In this document: piece after piece, positions 33,461 through 41,763 of the stretch
Numbering within the stretch: position 1 is the stretch's first letter
Layout of the letters: each line of letters opens with the position of its first letter
Assembly (NCBI RefSeq): GCF_002116905.1
Contig: NZ_CP015118.1
Span: 4,030,001-4,094,000 of the forward strand
Reading direction: 5' to 3'
DNA: 64,000 bases
Source of the DNA: Piscinibacter gummiphilus
GTDB lineage: Bacteria > Pseudomonadota > Gammaproteobacteria > Burkholderiales > Burkholderiaceae_C
The notes under the pieces: generated by a model
Told to the model about the DNA's origin: nothing
The model's input: the letters and a program-made list of their open reading frames with translations, nothing else
Databases searched by the model: none
Position numbers and translations under genes: made by a program

Positions 33461-34672
33461 ATGACCGCCCCCGCCAAGACCGCCAACGCCGCGCCCCACG
33501 TGATGAACACCTACGGCCGACTGCCGTTCGCGCTGTCTCACGGGCAAGGCGCGTGGGTGTGGGACACCGACGGCAAGAAGTACCTCGACGGCCTCGCCGG
33601 CATCGCCGTGAACACGCTGGGCCACGCCCATCCGAAGCTCGTGCCCGCGCTGCACGACCAGGTCAACAAGCTGATCCACAGCTGCAACTACTACCAGGTG
33701 CCGCTGCAGGAGACCCTCGCCGCGAAGCTGTGCGAGCTGTCGGGCCTCGCGAACGCCTTCTTCTGCAGCACGGGCCTCGAGGCCAACGAAGCCGCACTCA
33801 AGATCGCCCGCAAGTATGGCCACGACAAGGGCATCGACCGCCCCGAGATCATCGTCTACGAGAAGGCCTTCCACGGCCGCTCCATCGCCACGCTGTCGGC
33901 CACCGGCAACCCGAAGGTGCAGGCCGGCTTCGGCCCGCTGGTGGAAGGCTTCGTGCGCGTGCCGCTGAACGACATCTCCGCCATCGAGGCCCAGGCGCGC
34001 GACAACCCGAACGTGGTGGCCGTGTTCCTCGAGGTCATCCAGGGCGAAGGGGGCATCAACCCCGCCACGGTCGAATACCTGCAGGCCGTGCGCCGCGTGT
34101 GCGACGAGAAGGGCTGGCTGCTGATGCTCGACGAGGTGCAGTGCGGCATGGGCCGCACCGGCAAGTGGTTCGCGCACCAGTGGGCCGGCATCAAGCCCGA
34201 CGTGATGCCGCTCGCCAAGGGCCTCGGCTCGGGCGTGCCGGTGGGCGCCATCGTGTGCGGCCCGAAGGCCGCGAACGTGTTCGGCCCGGGCAACCACGGC
34301 ACCACCTTTGGCGGCAACCCGCTCGCCATGCGCGCCGGCGTCGAGACCATCCGCATCATGGAGGAGGACAACCTCCTCGCGAACGCCGCCACCGTGGGCG
34401 CCCAGCTGTCCACCACCCTCAAGCGCGAGCTCAAGAACGTCGAGGGCTTCGTCGAGGTGCGCGGCCACGGCATGATGATCGGCATCGAACTCGCCCGCCC
34501 CTGCAACGAGCTGCTGGGCCAGGCCGCCGAAGCGGGCCTGCTGCTGAGCGTCACCGCCGACAAGGTGATCCGCCTGGTGCCGCCGCTCATCCTGACCGCC
34601 GCCGAAGCGGACCAGATCGTGGCCATCCTCGTGCCGCTGATCAAGTCGTTCCTCGCGAAGACCACCCCATGA
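33461..34672 (+). CDS. argD: Acetylornithine aminotransferase (class III, PLP)
   Basis: The 403-residue aminotransferase has 'GKKYLDGLAGIAVNTLGH', 'FFCSTGLEANEAALKIAR', 'YEKAFHGRSIATLSATG', 'LLMLDEVQCGMGRTG' and the PLP lysine in 'MPLAKGLGSGVPVGA'. The coupling to argF supports the arginine pathway role, although acetylornithine, succinylornithine and GABA-type substrates are hard to separate by sequence. The ATG at 33461 is preferred to an upstream TTG (33446). The stop overlaps the argF start (ATGA). Confidence 0.9.
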   Translation: MTAPAKTANAAPHVMNTYGRLPFALSHGQGAWVWDTDGKKYLDGLAGIAVNTLGHAHPKLVPALHDQVNKLIHSCNYYQVPLQETLAAKLCELSGLANAFFCSTGLEANEAALKIARKYGHDKGIDRPEIIVYEKAFHGRSIATLSATGNPKVQAGFGPLVEGFVRVPLNDISAIEAQARDNPNVVAVFLEVIQGEGGINPATVEYLQAVRRVCDEKGWLLMLDEVQCGMGRTGKWFAHQWAGIKPDVMPLAKGLGSGVPVGAIVCGPKAANVFGPGNHGTTFGGNPLAMRAGVETIRIMEEDNLLANAATVGAQLSTTLKRELKNVEGFVEVRGHGMMIGIELARPCNELLGQAAEAGLLLSVTADKVIRLVPPLILTAAEADQIVAILVPLIKSFLAKTTP

Positions 34673-35601
34673 AGCCCGGCATGAGCCTCATCAAGCACTA
34701 CCTGCAGTTCAGCAACCTCCGCGCGGAGGAGTACGCGTACCTCTTCGCGCGCGCCGCCACCATCAAGCAGCGGTTCAAGAACTACGAGAAGTACACGCCC
34801 CTCGTCGACCGCACGCTCGCGATGATCTTCGAGAAGGCGAGCACACGCACCCGCGTGAGCTTCGAGGCGGGCATGTACCAGATGGGCGGCTCGGTGGTGA
34901 ACCTCACCACCGGCGACAGCCAGCTCGGCCGCGCCGAACCCATCGAGGACAGCGCCAAGGTCATCAGCCGCATGGTCGACCTGGTGATGATCCGCACGTA
35001 CGAGCAGACCAAGCTCGAGGCCTTCGCGGCCAACTCGCGCGTGCCGGTCATCAACGGCCTCACGAACGAGTACCACCCCTGCCAGATCCTCGCGGACATC
35101 TTCACGTACATCGAACACCGCGGCTCCATCCAGGGCAAGGTGGTCGCGTGGGTCGGCGACGGCAACAACATGGCCAACACGTGGCTGCAGGCCGCCGACA
35201 TCCTCGGCTTCACGCTGCACGTGAGCACGCCCAGCGGCTACGAGATCGACGCCAAGGTGGCCGGTGTCACCAACCAGCAGTGCGTGAAGTTCTTCAAGAA
35301 CCCGCTCGACGCCTGCCGCGGCGCCCACCTGGTCACCACCGACGTGTGGACCAGCATGGGCTACGAGGCCGAGAACGAGGCCCGCAAGAAGGCCTTCGCC
35401 GACTGGTGCGTCGACCGCGAGATGATGGCCGTGGCCCAGCCCGACGCCCTCTTCATGCACTGCCTGCCCGCGCACCGCGGCGAGGAGGTCGAGGCCGAGG
35501 TCATCGACGGCCCGCAGTCGGTCGTCTGGGACGAGGCCGAGAACCGCATGCACGCCCAGAAGGCGCTGATGGAGTACCTGCTGATCGGCCGCATCGGCTG
35601 A
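34669..35601 (+). CDS. argF: Ornithine carbamoyltransferase
   Basis: The 310-residue enzyme has the carbamoyl phosphate site 'EKASTRTRVSFEAGM', 'PVINGLTNEYHPCQILAD' and the ornithine-binding 'FMHCLPAHRGEEV'. It forms citrulline. A second ATG at 34681 could give a protein four residues shorter. It is translated in coupling with argD. No argG follows; an AraC-family gene is next, 19 bases on. Confidence 0.96.
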   Translation: MKPGMSLIKHYLQFSNLRAEEYAYLFARAATIKQRFKNYEKYTPLVDRTLAMIFEKASTRTRVSFEAGMYQMGGSVVNLTTGDSQLGRAEPIEDSAKVISRMVDLVMIRTYEQTKLEAFAANSRVPVINGLTNEYHPCQILADIFTYIEHRGSIQGKVVAWVGDGNNMANTWLQAADILGFTLHVSTPSGYEIDAKVAGVTNQQCVKFFKNPLDACRGAHLVTTDVWTSMGYEAENEARKKAFADWCVDREMMAVAQPDALFMHCLPAHRGEEVEAEVIDGPQSVVWDEAENRMHAQKALMEYLLIGRIG

Positions 35602-35620
35602 CCAGCGACGAGAGGCCGGC

Positions 35621-36463
35621 ATGCTGACCCAGCGTGTGCCGGCCCCGCCCCTGGACGCCTTCGTGGCTGTCCTGTGGGCCAGCGACCGCGGCGCCCTCCC
35701 CCACGCGCGGGAGCGCAAGCTGCCCACCGGCTGCGTGGACATCGTGATCCCGCTGAACGAGCACGCCCGGATCACCCGCTTCGCCCACGACACCGACCCC
35801 GACGGCCAGGTGTTCCGCGCCGCCATCGTGCAGGGCGCCCACGACCGTGCCATCGTCCGCGGCACCGGCGGGGCCTCCAGCGTCGTCGGCGTGCACTTCC
35901 GACCGGGCGGTGCGGCCGCGCTCCTCGGCGGCACCCTGCCCGAACTGCACAACCGCACCGTCGCCCTCGACGACGTGTGGGGCGCCGAGTCGCACCGGCT
36001 GCGCGACTGGCTGCAGCACGCGCCGGACGTGCACGAACGCCTGCGCCGCCTCGAACAGCACCTGCTGCAGCGCCTGGCCGGCGCCACCCCGGACCCGTTC
36101 GTCACGGCCGTGCTGGGGGCCTTCCGTGGCGGCGCACAGGCCGTGACACCGGTGCAGCGCGCGAGCGGCCTGTCGCCGCCCACGTTCATCGCCCGCTTCG
36201 AACAGGCCACGGGCCTCACGCCCAAGCGTTTCCTGCGCGTGCGGCGCTTCCACACGCTGCTGCGGCGCGTGGCCGCATCACCCGCGCCGGACTGGGCCGA
36301 AGCCGCGCTCGACGCCGGCTACAGCGACCAGCCCCACCTGATCCGCGAGTTCGGCCGCCTGGCCGGCATCACGCCGTCCGCGTACCGGCCGCTGGGCCCC
36401 GAGCAGCCGGAACACATGGCGCTTGAAAAACATCCAAGACGCACCGACCCGGCCGGCCGATGA
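35621..36463 (+). CDS. AraC-family transcriptional regulator
   Basis: The 280-residue protein has an N-terminal sensing domain with 'LPTGCVDIVIPL' and 'GVHFRPGGAAALLG' (the DUF6597-like type). A C-terminal AraC helix-turn-helix pair follows ('ASGLSPPTFIARFEQATGLTPKRFLRVRRF', 'AALDAGYSDQPHLIREFGRLAGITPSAYR'). It lies directly before a VOC-family gene, a frequent pair in which the regulator controls the glyoxalase-like gene. The effector is unknown. Confidence 0.9.
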   Translation: MLTQRVPAPPLDAFVAVLWASDRGALPHARERKLPTGCVDIVIPLNEHARITRFAHDTDPDGQVFRAAIVQGAHDRAIVRGTGGASSVVGVHFRPGGAAALLGGTLPELHNRTVALDDVWGAESHRLRDWLQHAPDVHERLRRLEQHLLQRLAGATPDPFVTAVLGAFRGGAQAVTPVQRASGLSPPTFIARFEQATGLTPKRFLRVRRFHTLLRRVAASPAPDWAEAALDAGYSDQPHLIREFGRLAGITPSAYRPLGPEQPEHMALEKHPRRTDPAGR

Positions 36464-36493
36464 TGGGCTTCACCGGAACGCCAGGAGACGCCG

Positions 36494-36958
36494 ATGAGCA
36501 ACCCTTCCCGCATCCATGAGGTCTTCTCGTACCTCCGCGTGGCCGACACCGCGGCCGCCATCGATTTCTGCGTGCGCGCCTTCGGCGGTGTCGAGCGCTT
36601 CCGCCTCGTCGAGCCCTCGGGGCGCATCGGCCACGCCGAGGTGCAACTGGGCCCGGCGGTGCTGATGCTGTCGGACGCCTACCCGGAGTACGGTCTGAAC
36701 GCCCCCGGCAAGGAGGGCGAGACCGCCGCCTCCGTGCACCTGCACGTCGACGACTGCGACGCCGTCGTGGCCCGGGCCGTGGCCGCGGGCGCCACCGTGC
36801 TGATGCCGCCCACCGACCAGTTCTACGGCGAACGGTCGTGCCGCCTGCGCGACCCGTTCGGGCACACCTGGCTGATCGGCCATTCGATCGAGGAGGTGAC
36901 GCCGGAAGAAATGCAGCGTCGCTACACGGCGCTGATGAACGCGGGCGGCGAGCCCTGA
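36494..36958 (+). CDS. VOC-family (glyoxalase/PhnB-like) protein
   Basis: The 154-residue protein shows two beta-alpha-beta-beta-beta modules with 'VFSYLRVADTAAAIDFCVRAFGG', 'HAEVQLGPAVLMLSD' and 'CRLRDPFGHTWLIGHSIEEVTPEEM'. The C-terminal motif is typical of PhnB-like or 'glyoxalase/bleomycin resistance' proteins. Metal-binding positions such as H and E are present in part. The ribosome site GGAG is seven bases before the ATG. The substrate is not predictable. Confidence 0.88.
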   Translation: MSNPSRIHEVFSYLRVADTAAAIDFCVRAFGGVERFRLVEPSGRIGHAEVQLGPAVLMLSDAYPEYGLNAPGKEGETAASVHLHVDDCDAVVARAVAAGATVLMPPTDQFYGERSCRLRDPFGHTWLIGHSIEEVTPEEMQRRYTALMNAGGEP

Positions 36959-36965
36959 GCGCTCC

Positions 36966-37403
36966 TCACGACGGCGGAAACACGAACACCACGCGCTTCG
37001 ACCCGCTCGCGCCCACGTTCACGCCGCGCTGCTCGAGCGTCCTGCCGTTGAACGTGGCCTCCACCCGGTAGGTGCCCGGCGCCGGCTTCACGAGGAAGAA
37101 CGGGCCTTCGGACTTGTCGTCCAGCACGACCTGGCCCTTCGCGTCGATCAGGCGCACCTGCACGTCCGCCGTGTACTGGTTCTTCGCCCCGTTCTTCTGG
37201 AACAGCTCGATCACGAGCGGGTAGCTCGCCCGCGCCTGCTTCACGGCCGGCAACTGTTCGTCGGGGATGCCACCGCTCGTGTACGTCACATCACCCGATT
37301 GTTTCGCCGGCGGCAGGGGCAGCAGTTCGTCGGCCTGCGCGACATGGGCCATGCACGCCAGGGCCGTGGCCAGCGCGGCGCATTTCACTGAATGGATGTT
37401 CAT
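36966..37403 (-). CDS. Exported protein with carboxypeptidase-regulatory-like fold
   Basis: The 145-residue product has a signal peptide ('KCAALATALACMAHVAQA', cleavage before DELLP). A beta-rich domain follows, with 'VQVRLIDAKGQVVLDDKSEGPFFL' and 'PGTYRVEATFNGRTLEQRGVNV', like carboxypeptidase-regulatory or prealbumin-like modules. AAAAGGAG precedes the ATG. It may bind or shape a periplasmic partner; function is unknown. It is divergent from the chemotaxis operon across 197 bases. Confidence 0.78.
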   Translation of the reverse strand: MNIHSVKCAALATALACMAHVAQADELLPLPPAKQSGDVTYTSGGIPDEQLPAVKQARASYPLVIELFQKNGAKNQYTADVQVRLIDAKGQVVLDDKSEGPFFLVKPAPGTYRVEATFNGRTLEQRGVNVGASGSKRVVFVFPPS

Positions 37404-37585
37404 GAGGTCTCCTTTTCGGTCGCCTGACCATTAGGCGATGAACAAAGGGACCTGTTCCATGACGGCGGACAACACACGGCCCATTCCTACGGCCGGCCCA
37501 CACATTCTCTTACGCGAAATGCTGCGCCATTTCACAGATGGCCTGGGTTTACCCGGCAGTTCCCGCTCATCTTTCAGACCGTCCG

Positions 37586-37593
37586 GTCGATAA
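37586..37593 (+). promoter_or_regulatory. FliA (sigma-28)-like -10 box GTCGATAA
   Basis: GTCGATAA matches the sigma-28 -10 consensus GCCGATAA at seven of eight positions. The -35 TAAA is not convincing. It ends only seven bases before the ATG at 37601, so a transcript from it would be almost leaderless. It is listed because similar boxes precede two other receptor genes in the operon. Confidence 0.3.
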
Positions 37594-37600
37594 GTCCGGC

Positions 37601-38806
37601 ATGTCCTCCATCACCCTCTCCACGGCCTCCGGGTCGACGTCGGCCCTTCCCGGCCGCTTGCGGCTCGGTGCGACTTCGTTGCGCGGGCTGTCCTGCTCCC
37701 TGCTCGGCGCGGCCGGCGGGCTGTCCACGTGGGCGGCCAGCGGCTGGAACGGCTGGGCACTGGCTGGTGGTGGCGTGCTCGTCGCGGCCGGCTTCGTGTT
37801 CGATCGGCAGCGCGCCGCGCACGAACGCCGCCAGCGCGATGCCACCGCGAACTTCGTGCGGGAGAACGAGAACCTCGGTCGCGACCTGCTCCCCGTGTGG
37901 GGCGGCCACATCGAGAGCTCGCGCCAACAGATGGAGAGCGCGATCTCCGAGCTGAGCGCGCGGTTCGGCGGCATCGTCGACCGCCTCGACCAAGCCATGA
38001 AGGCGTCCGCCGTGGCGACCGAAGCGAACGAAGGCGCCGACCAGGGTCTCGTCGCCGTGTTCGATCGCAGCACGCGCGAACTCAACGCGGTGCTCGAGTC
38101 GCTGCGCGCCGCGATGGACAGCAACGGCGCAATGCACCAGGAGGTGCAGAACCTCGGCCGCTTCGTCGCCGAACTCCAGCAGATGGCCGCCGAAGTGGCG
38201 AACATCGCCTCCCAGACCAACCTGCTCGCGATCAACGCCGCCATCGAGGCCGCGCACGCGGGCGAGACCGGCCGCGGCTTCTCGGTGCTCGCGCAGGAAG
38301 TGCGCAAGCTCTCCGCGATGTCCGGCGAAACGGGCCGCCGCATGACCGACAAGGTCAACCTCGTGGGCGAGGCCATCGCCAACGCCCGCCGCAGCGCCGA
38401 AGCCTCGGCCACGCGCGAGGCCGCCTCGATCACGAACTGCGAGAACTCGATCAACACCGTGCTCTCCGGCTTCCACGGCGTCACCGACGCGCTGGTCGAA
38501 TCGGCCGACGTGCTCAAGCGCGAGAGCGTGGGCATCCAGGCCGAGATCTGCGAAGCCCTCGTGCAGCTGCAGTTCCAGGACCGCGTGAGCCAGGTGATGT
38601 CGCACGTGCGCCAGAACATGGACCAGCTGCCCGCCGAACTCACGGCCGGCCGCGAGGCCTTCGAGCGCGATGGCGAACTGCGCCCCGTCGACACGGCCGC
38701 GCTGCTCGAAGCGCTGAAGAAGACGTACGCGATGGCCGAGGAACACACCACCCACGGCGGCGGCAGCGTCAAGGCGCCCGCCGACGAAGAGATCACCTTC
38801 TTTTGA
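37601..38806 (+). CDS. Receptor-like chemotaxis protein with CheZ-type phosphatase motif
   Basis: The 401-residue protein has two closely spaced hydrophobic segments (about 24-66) and almost no periplasmic loop. A chemoreceptor hairpin follows, with tip 'IASQTNLLAINAAIEAAHAG' beginning near Q205. Downstream is 'LQFQDRVSQVM', with D327 and Q331 spaced D-x-x-x-Q as in the CheZ active site (E. coli D143/Q147, 'FQDLTGQV'). The C-terminus is an acidic-hydrophobic tail 'DEEITFF', reminiscent of the CheY-binding end of CheZ. HAMP and ligand domains are absent. It lies 34 bases before cheY. I infer a membrane-bound protein that joins the receptor array and dephosphorylates CheY; no separate cheZ is seen. 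The start ATG at 37601 has no strong ribosome site. Confidence 0.75.
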   Translation: MSSITLSTASGSTSALPGRLRLGATSLRGLSCSLLGAAGGLSTWAASGWNGWALAGGGVLVAAGFVFDRQRAAHERRQRDATANFVRENENLGRDLLPVWGGHIESSRQQMESAISELSARFGGIVDRLDQAMKASAVATEANEGADQGLVAVFDRSTRELNAVLESLRAAMDSNGAMHQEVQNLGRFVAELQQMAAEVANIASQTNLLAINAAIEAAHAGETGRGFSVLAQEVRKLSAMSGETGRRMTDKVNLVGEAIANARRSAEASATREAASITNCENSINTVLSGFHGVTDALVESADVLKRESVGIQAEICEALVQLQFQDRVSQVMSHVRQNMDQLPAELTAGREAFERDGELRPVDTAALLEALKKTYAMAEEHTTHGGGSVKAPADEEITFF

Positions 38807-38840
38807 TTTTCACTGACAAGCCCCAGCGGAGAAGAACCCC

Positions 38841-39209
38841 ATGGCCAAGAGCATCCTGATCGTCGACGACTCCGCCTCCGTGCGCCAGGTCGTCAGCATT
38901 TCCCTGCGCAACGCGGGCTACGAGGTGACGGAAGGCTGCGACGGCAAGGACGCGCTGTCGAAGCTCAAGGGCCAGAAGGTGCACCTGATCATCAGCGACG
39001 TGAACATGCCCAACATGGACGGCATCTCGTTCGTGAAGGCGGTCAAGCAGATGGCGGCGTACAAGTTCACGCCCATCGTGATGCTCACCACCGAGTCGCA
39101 GGAGTCGAAGAAGAAGGAAGGCCAGGAAGCCGGCGCGAAGGCGTGGATCGTCAAGCCCTTCAAGCCCGACCAGCTGCTGGGCGTGGTGCAGAAGCTCGTG
39201 CTGCCCTGA
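38841..39209 (+). CDS. cheY: Chemotaxis response regulator CheY
   Basis: The 122-residue single receiver domain has 'LIVDDSASVRQ', the phospho-acceptor Asp in 'LIISDVNMPNMDG', a T-T in 'VMLTTESQ' and K in 'WIVKPFKPDQL'. It is the diffusible output of the CheA kinase. It lies between the CheZ-motif receptor and the STAS gene, with GGAG-type ribosome sites and short gaps. Confidence 0.95.
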   Translation: MAKSILIVDDSASVRQVVSISLRNAGYEVTEGCDGKDALSKLKGQKVHLIISDVNMPNMDGISFVKAVKQMAAYKFTPIVMLTTESQESKKKEGQEAGAKAWIVKPFKPDQLLGVVQKLVLP

Positions 39210-39222
39210 TCGGGAGACCGGC

Positions 39223-39513
39223 ATGTCCACCTCTCCCCTGCGCATCGAAGGCGAGCTGACGATCTACCGCGCCGCCGAACTCAAGGACACGCTGCTCGCC
39301 GCCGTCGCGGCGAACGACACCCTCGAGATCGACCTCTCCGCCGTCGAGGAATTCGACACCGCCGGGGTGCAGCTGCTGATGCTCGCCAAGCGCGCCGCCA
39401 CCGCCACCGGCCACACGCTGCGCCTCACCGGCCACAGCGCCCCGGTGCTCGACGTGTTCGAACTGCTCGACCTCTCCCAGCACTTCGGCGACCCCATCGT
39501 CCTCCCCGCCTGA
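39223..39513 (+). CDS. STAS-domain protein in the chemotaxis operon
   Basis: The 96-residue single STAS domain resembles anti-sigma factor antagonists (SpoIIAA) and contains 'EIDLSAVEEFDTAGVQLLML'. Residue T in 'FDTAG' occupies the position of the phosphorylatable Ser/Thr of that family. It lies 13 bases after cheY and 31 before cheA, so it is probably expressed with them. Its partner is not evident because no anti-sigma kinase or phosphatase gene is in the window. Confidence 0.88.
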   Translation: MSTSPLRIEGELTIYRAAELKDTLLAAVAANDTLEIDLSAVEEFDTAGVQLLMLAKRAATATGHTLRLTGHSAPVLDVFELLDLSQHFGDPIVLPA

Positions 39514-39544
39514 CCCGGCCCGTTCTCCCCGAAAGACCCGCACC

Positions 39545-41692
39545 ATGAACATGGACGACGCCCTGTCGACTTTCTTCGCCGAAAGCCGGGAGCTGCTCGA
39601 ACAGATGGAGTCCTCCCTGCTCGGCATCGGGCAGGAGAGCGACACCACCGAAACCATCGGCGCCATCTTCCGCGCCGCCCACACCATCAAGGGCTCGGCC
39701 GGCCTGTTCGGCCTGGACGACGTGGTGAGCTTCACCCACGTGGTCGAGAGCGTGCTCGACGATGTGCGCGACGGCAAGCTGCAGGTCGACGAGCCGATGG
39801 TGGCCCTGCTGCTGTCCTGCGGCGACCACATCGGCGCGCTGATCGACGCCGTCGAATCGAACCCCGGCCAGAGCGCCGACGACGAACTGCTCGCCCGCGG
39901 CGCACCGCTCACCGAACGCCTGCGCGTGTACCTCGGCACCGGCCCGGTGGCCGTGACCGAAGCCGACGCCTCGTTCGAACGTGTCGCCCCGACGGAGGGG
40001 TCCGGCAACGACCTGTGGCACATCTCGGTGCGCTTCGGCCCCGACGTGCTGCGCAACGGCATGGACCCCGTGTCGTTCATCCGCTTCCTCGGCACGCTCG
40101 GCACCGTCACCGGCATCGTGACGCTGACCGACAAACTGCCCGACGCCGACGCGATGGACCCCGAGTCCAACTACCTCGGCTTCGAGATCGCGTTCCGCAG
40201 CCAGGCCGACAAGGCCGCCATCGAGAACGTGTTCGACTTCGTGCTCGACGACTGCACGCTGAACATCCTCCCGCCGAACAGCCGTTCGGCCGACTACATC
40301 GACTTGATCCGCCGCCAGCCGGAAGAGTCGGCCCGCCTCGGCGAGATGCTCGTTCGCTGCGGCACCATCACCGCCCACGAACTGGCCGCCGCCCTCGACG
40401 TGCAGGAGCAGCGCCAGCCCGAGGCCTCGCCCATCGGCTCGATCCTCGTCGAGCAGGGTGCCGTCGCCGCGCCGGTCGTCGCCGCCGCGCTCGAGAAGCA
40501 GAAGCGCGTCAAGGACGCCAAGACCGCCGAGAGCCAGTCCATCCGCGTCGACGCCGAGAAGCTCGACCAGCTGATCAACCTCGTCGGTGAACTCATCATC
40601 GCGTCGGCCGGTGCGAACCTGCTGTCGCGCCGCACGCGCAACATCGAGCTGCAGGAATGCCACTCGACGCTGTCGGGCCTCGTGGAGCAGGTGCGCGACA
40701 GCGCGCTGCAGCTGCGCATGGTCAAGATCGGCGCCACCTTCAACCGCTTCCAGCGCGTGGTGCACGACGTCTCGCGCGAGATCGGCAAGGACATCGCCCT
40801 CGTCGTCAACGGCGAGGACACCGAACTCGACAAGACCGTCGTCGAGAAGATCGGCGACCCGCTGACCCACCTCGTGCGCAACGCGATGGACCACGGCATC
40901 GACTCGCCCGAGCTGCGCGCGCAGCGCGGCAAGCCGGCGCAGGGCACGGTTTCGCTCAACGCGTACCACGACTCGGGCAGCATCGTGATCGAGGTCGGTG
41001 ACGACGGCGGTGGTCTGAACCGCGAGAAGATCCTCGCGAAGGCCGTCGAACGCGGCCTCATCGAACCCGGCCGCGTGCTGACCGATTCGGAAACCTACGC
41101 GCTGATCTTCGAACCCGGGTTCTCCACGGCCGAGAAGGTGACGAACCTGTCGGGCCGCGGCGTGGGCATGGACGTGGTCAAGCGCAACATCGTCGCGCTG
41201 CGCGGCAGCGTCGAGATCGCGAGCCAGCCCGGCCTCGGCACCACGGTCACCGTGCGCCTGCCGCTCACGCTCGCCATCATCAACGGCTTCCAGGTGGGGG
41301 TCGGCAAGTCGGTGTTCGTCGTGCCGCTCGACATGGTCGACGAGTGCGTCGAGTTCAACGCCGAGGAAGGCCACGACTACACCGACCTGCGCGGCCAGGT
41401 GCTCCCGTTCATCCGCCTGCGCGACCTGTTCGAGGTGCCCGGCACGCCGTCGGCGCGCCAGAACATCGTCGTCGTCAAGCACGGCAGCCAGAAGTTCGGC
41501 CTCGTGGTCGACACGCTGCTGGGCGAGGCCCAGACCGTCATCAAGCCGCTCTCGAAGATGTTCGCCCAGGTCAAGGGCATCAGCGGTTCGAGCATCCTCG
41601 GCAGCGGCGACGTCGCGCTGATCCTGGACGTGCCCGTGCTGATGGAACAGGCCCAGTTCCCGAACGCCACCGACCGACCCGTGGCGGTCTGA
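39545..41692 (+). CDS. cheA: Chemotaxis histidine kinase CheA with MshEN-like insert
   Basis: The 715-residue protein has an N-terminal Hpt domain with H46 in 'AAHTIKGSAGLFG', a middle domain with 'WHISVRFGPDVLRNGMDP' and a dimerisation helix region near 335-395. A HATPase domain follows ('LVRNAMDHGID', 'DDGGGLNREKI', 'GRGVGMDVV'), and then a C-terminal CheW-like domain. Between about 264 and 319 are two 24-residue units, 'RLGEMLVRCGTI...L...L..Q' and 'PIGSILVEQGAV...V...L..Q'. They match the pattern of c-di-GMP-binding MshEN motifs, with an eight-residue spacer instead of five and R-L replaced by P-I in the second. It phosphorylates CheY and CheB. Confidence 0.95.
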   Translation: MNMDDALSTFFAESRELLEQMESSLLGIGQESDTTETIGAIFRAAHTIKGSAGLFGLDDVVSFTHVVESVLDDVRDGKLQVDEPMVALLLSCGDHIGALIDAVESNPGQSADDELLARGAPLTERLRVYLGTGPVAVTEADASFERVAPTEGSGNDLWHISVRFGPDVLRNGMDPVSFIRFLGTLGTVTGIVTLTDKLPDADAMDPESNYLGFEIAFRSQADKAAIENVFDFVLDDCTLNILPPNSRSADYIDLIRRQPEESARLGEMLVRCGTITAHELAAALDVQEQRQPEASPIGSILVEQGAVAAPVVAAALEKQKRVKDAKTAESQSIRVDAEKLDQLINLVGELIIASAGANLLSRRTRNIELQECHSTLSGLVEQVRDSALQLRMVKIGATFNRFQRVVHDVSREIGKDIALVVNGEDTELDKTVVEKIGDPLTHLVRNAMDHGIDSPELRAQRGKPAQGTVSLNAYHDSGSIVIEVGDDGGGLNREKILAKAVERGLIEPGRVLTDSETYALIFEPGFSTAEKVTNLSGRGVGMDVVKRNIVALRGSVEIASQPGLGTTVTVRLPLTLAIINGFQVGVGKSVFVVPLDMVDECVEFNAEEGHDYTDLRGQVLPFIRLRDLFEVPGTPSARQNIVVVKHGSQKFGLVVDTLLGEAQTVIKPLSKMFAQVKGISGSSILGSGDVALILDVPVLMEQAQFPNATDRPVAV

Positions 41693-41724
41693 CCCCCTCT
41701 CCCCCGCTTTACCCCTGTTATTTC

Positions 41725-41732
41725 GCCGATAC
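41725..41732 (+). promoter_or_regulatory. FliA-like -10 box GCCGATAC before the first full receptor
   Basis: The box matches GCCGATAA at seven of eight positions and lies 31 bases before the ATG. TTTA at 41708-41711 is at a shorter spacing than the usual 15. A secondary internal promoter is possible. Confidence 0.3.
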
Positions 41733-41763
41733 CCGGCTCGTCACATCGGCAAGGATCCACCCC

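Noticed and set aside
39425..41482. Minus-strand long frame opposite cheA
   Set aside because: It is an antisense shadow of cheA; the composition is typical of reverse frames in GC-rich genes.
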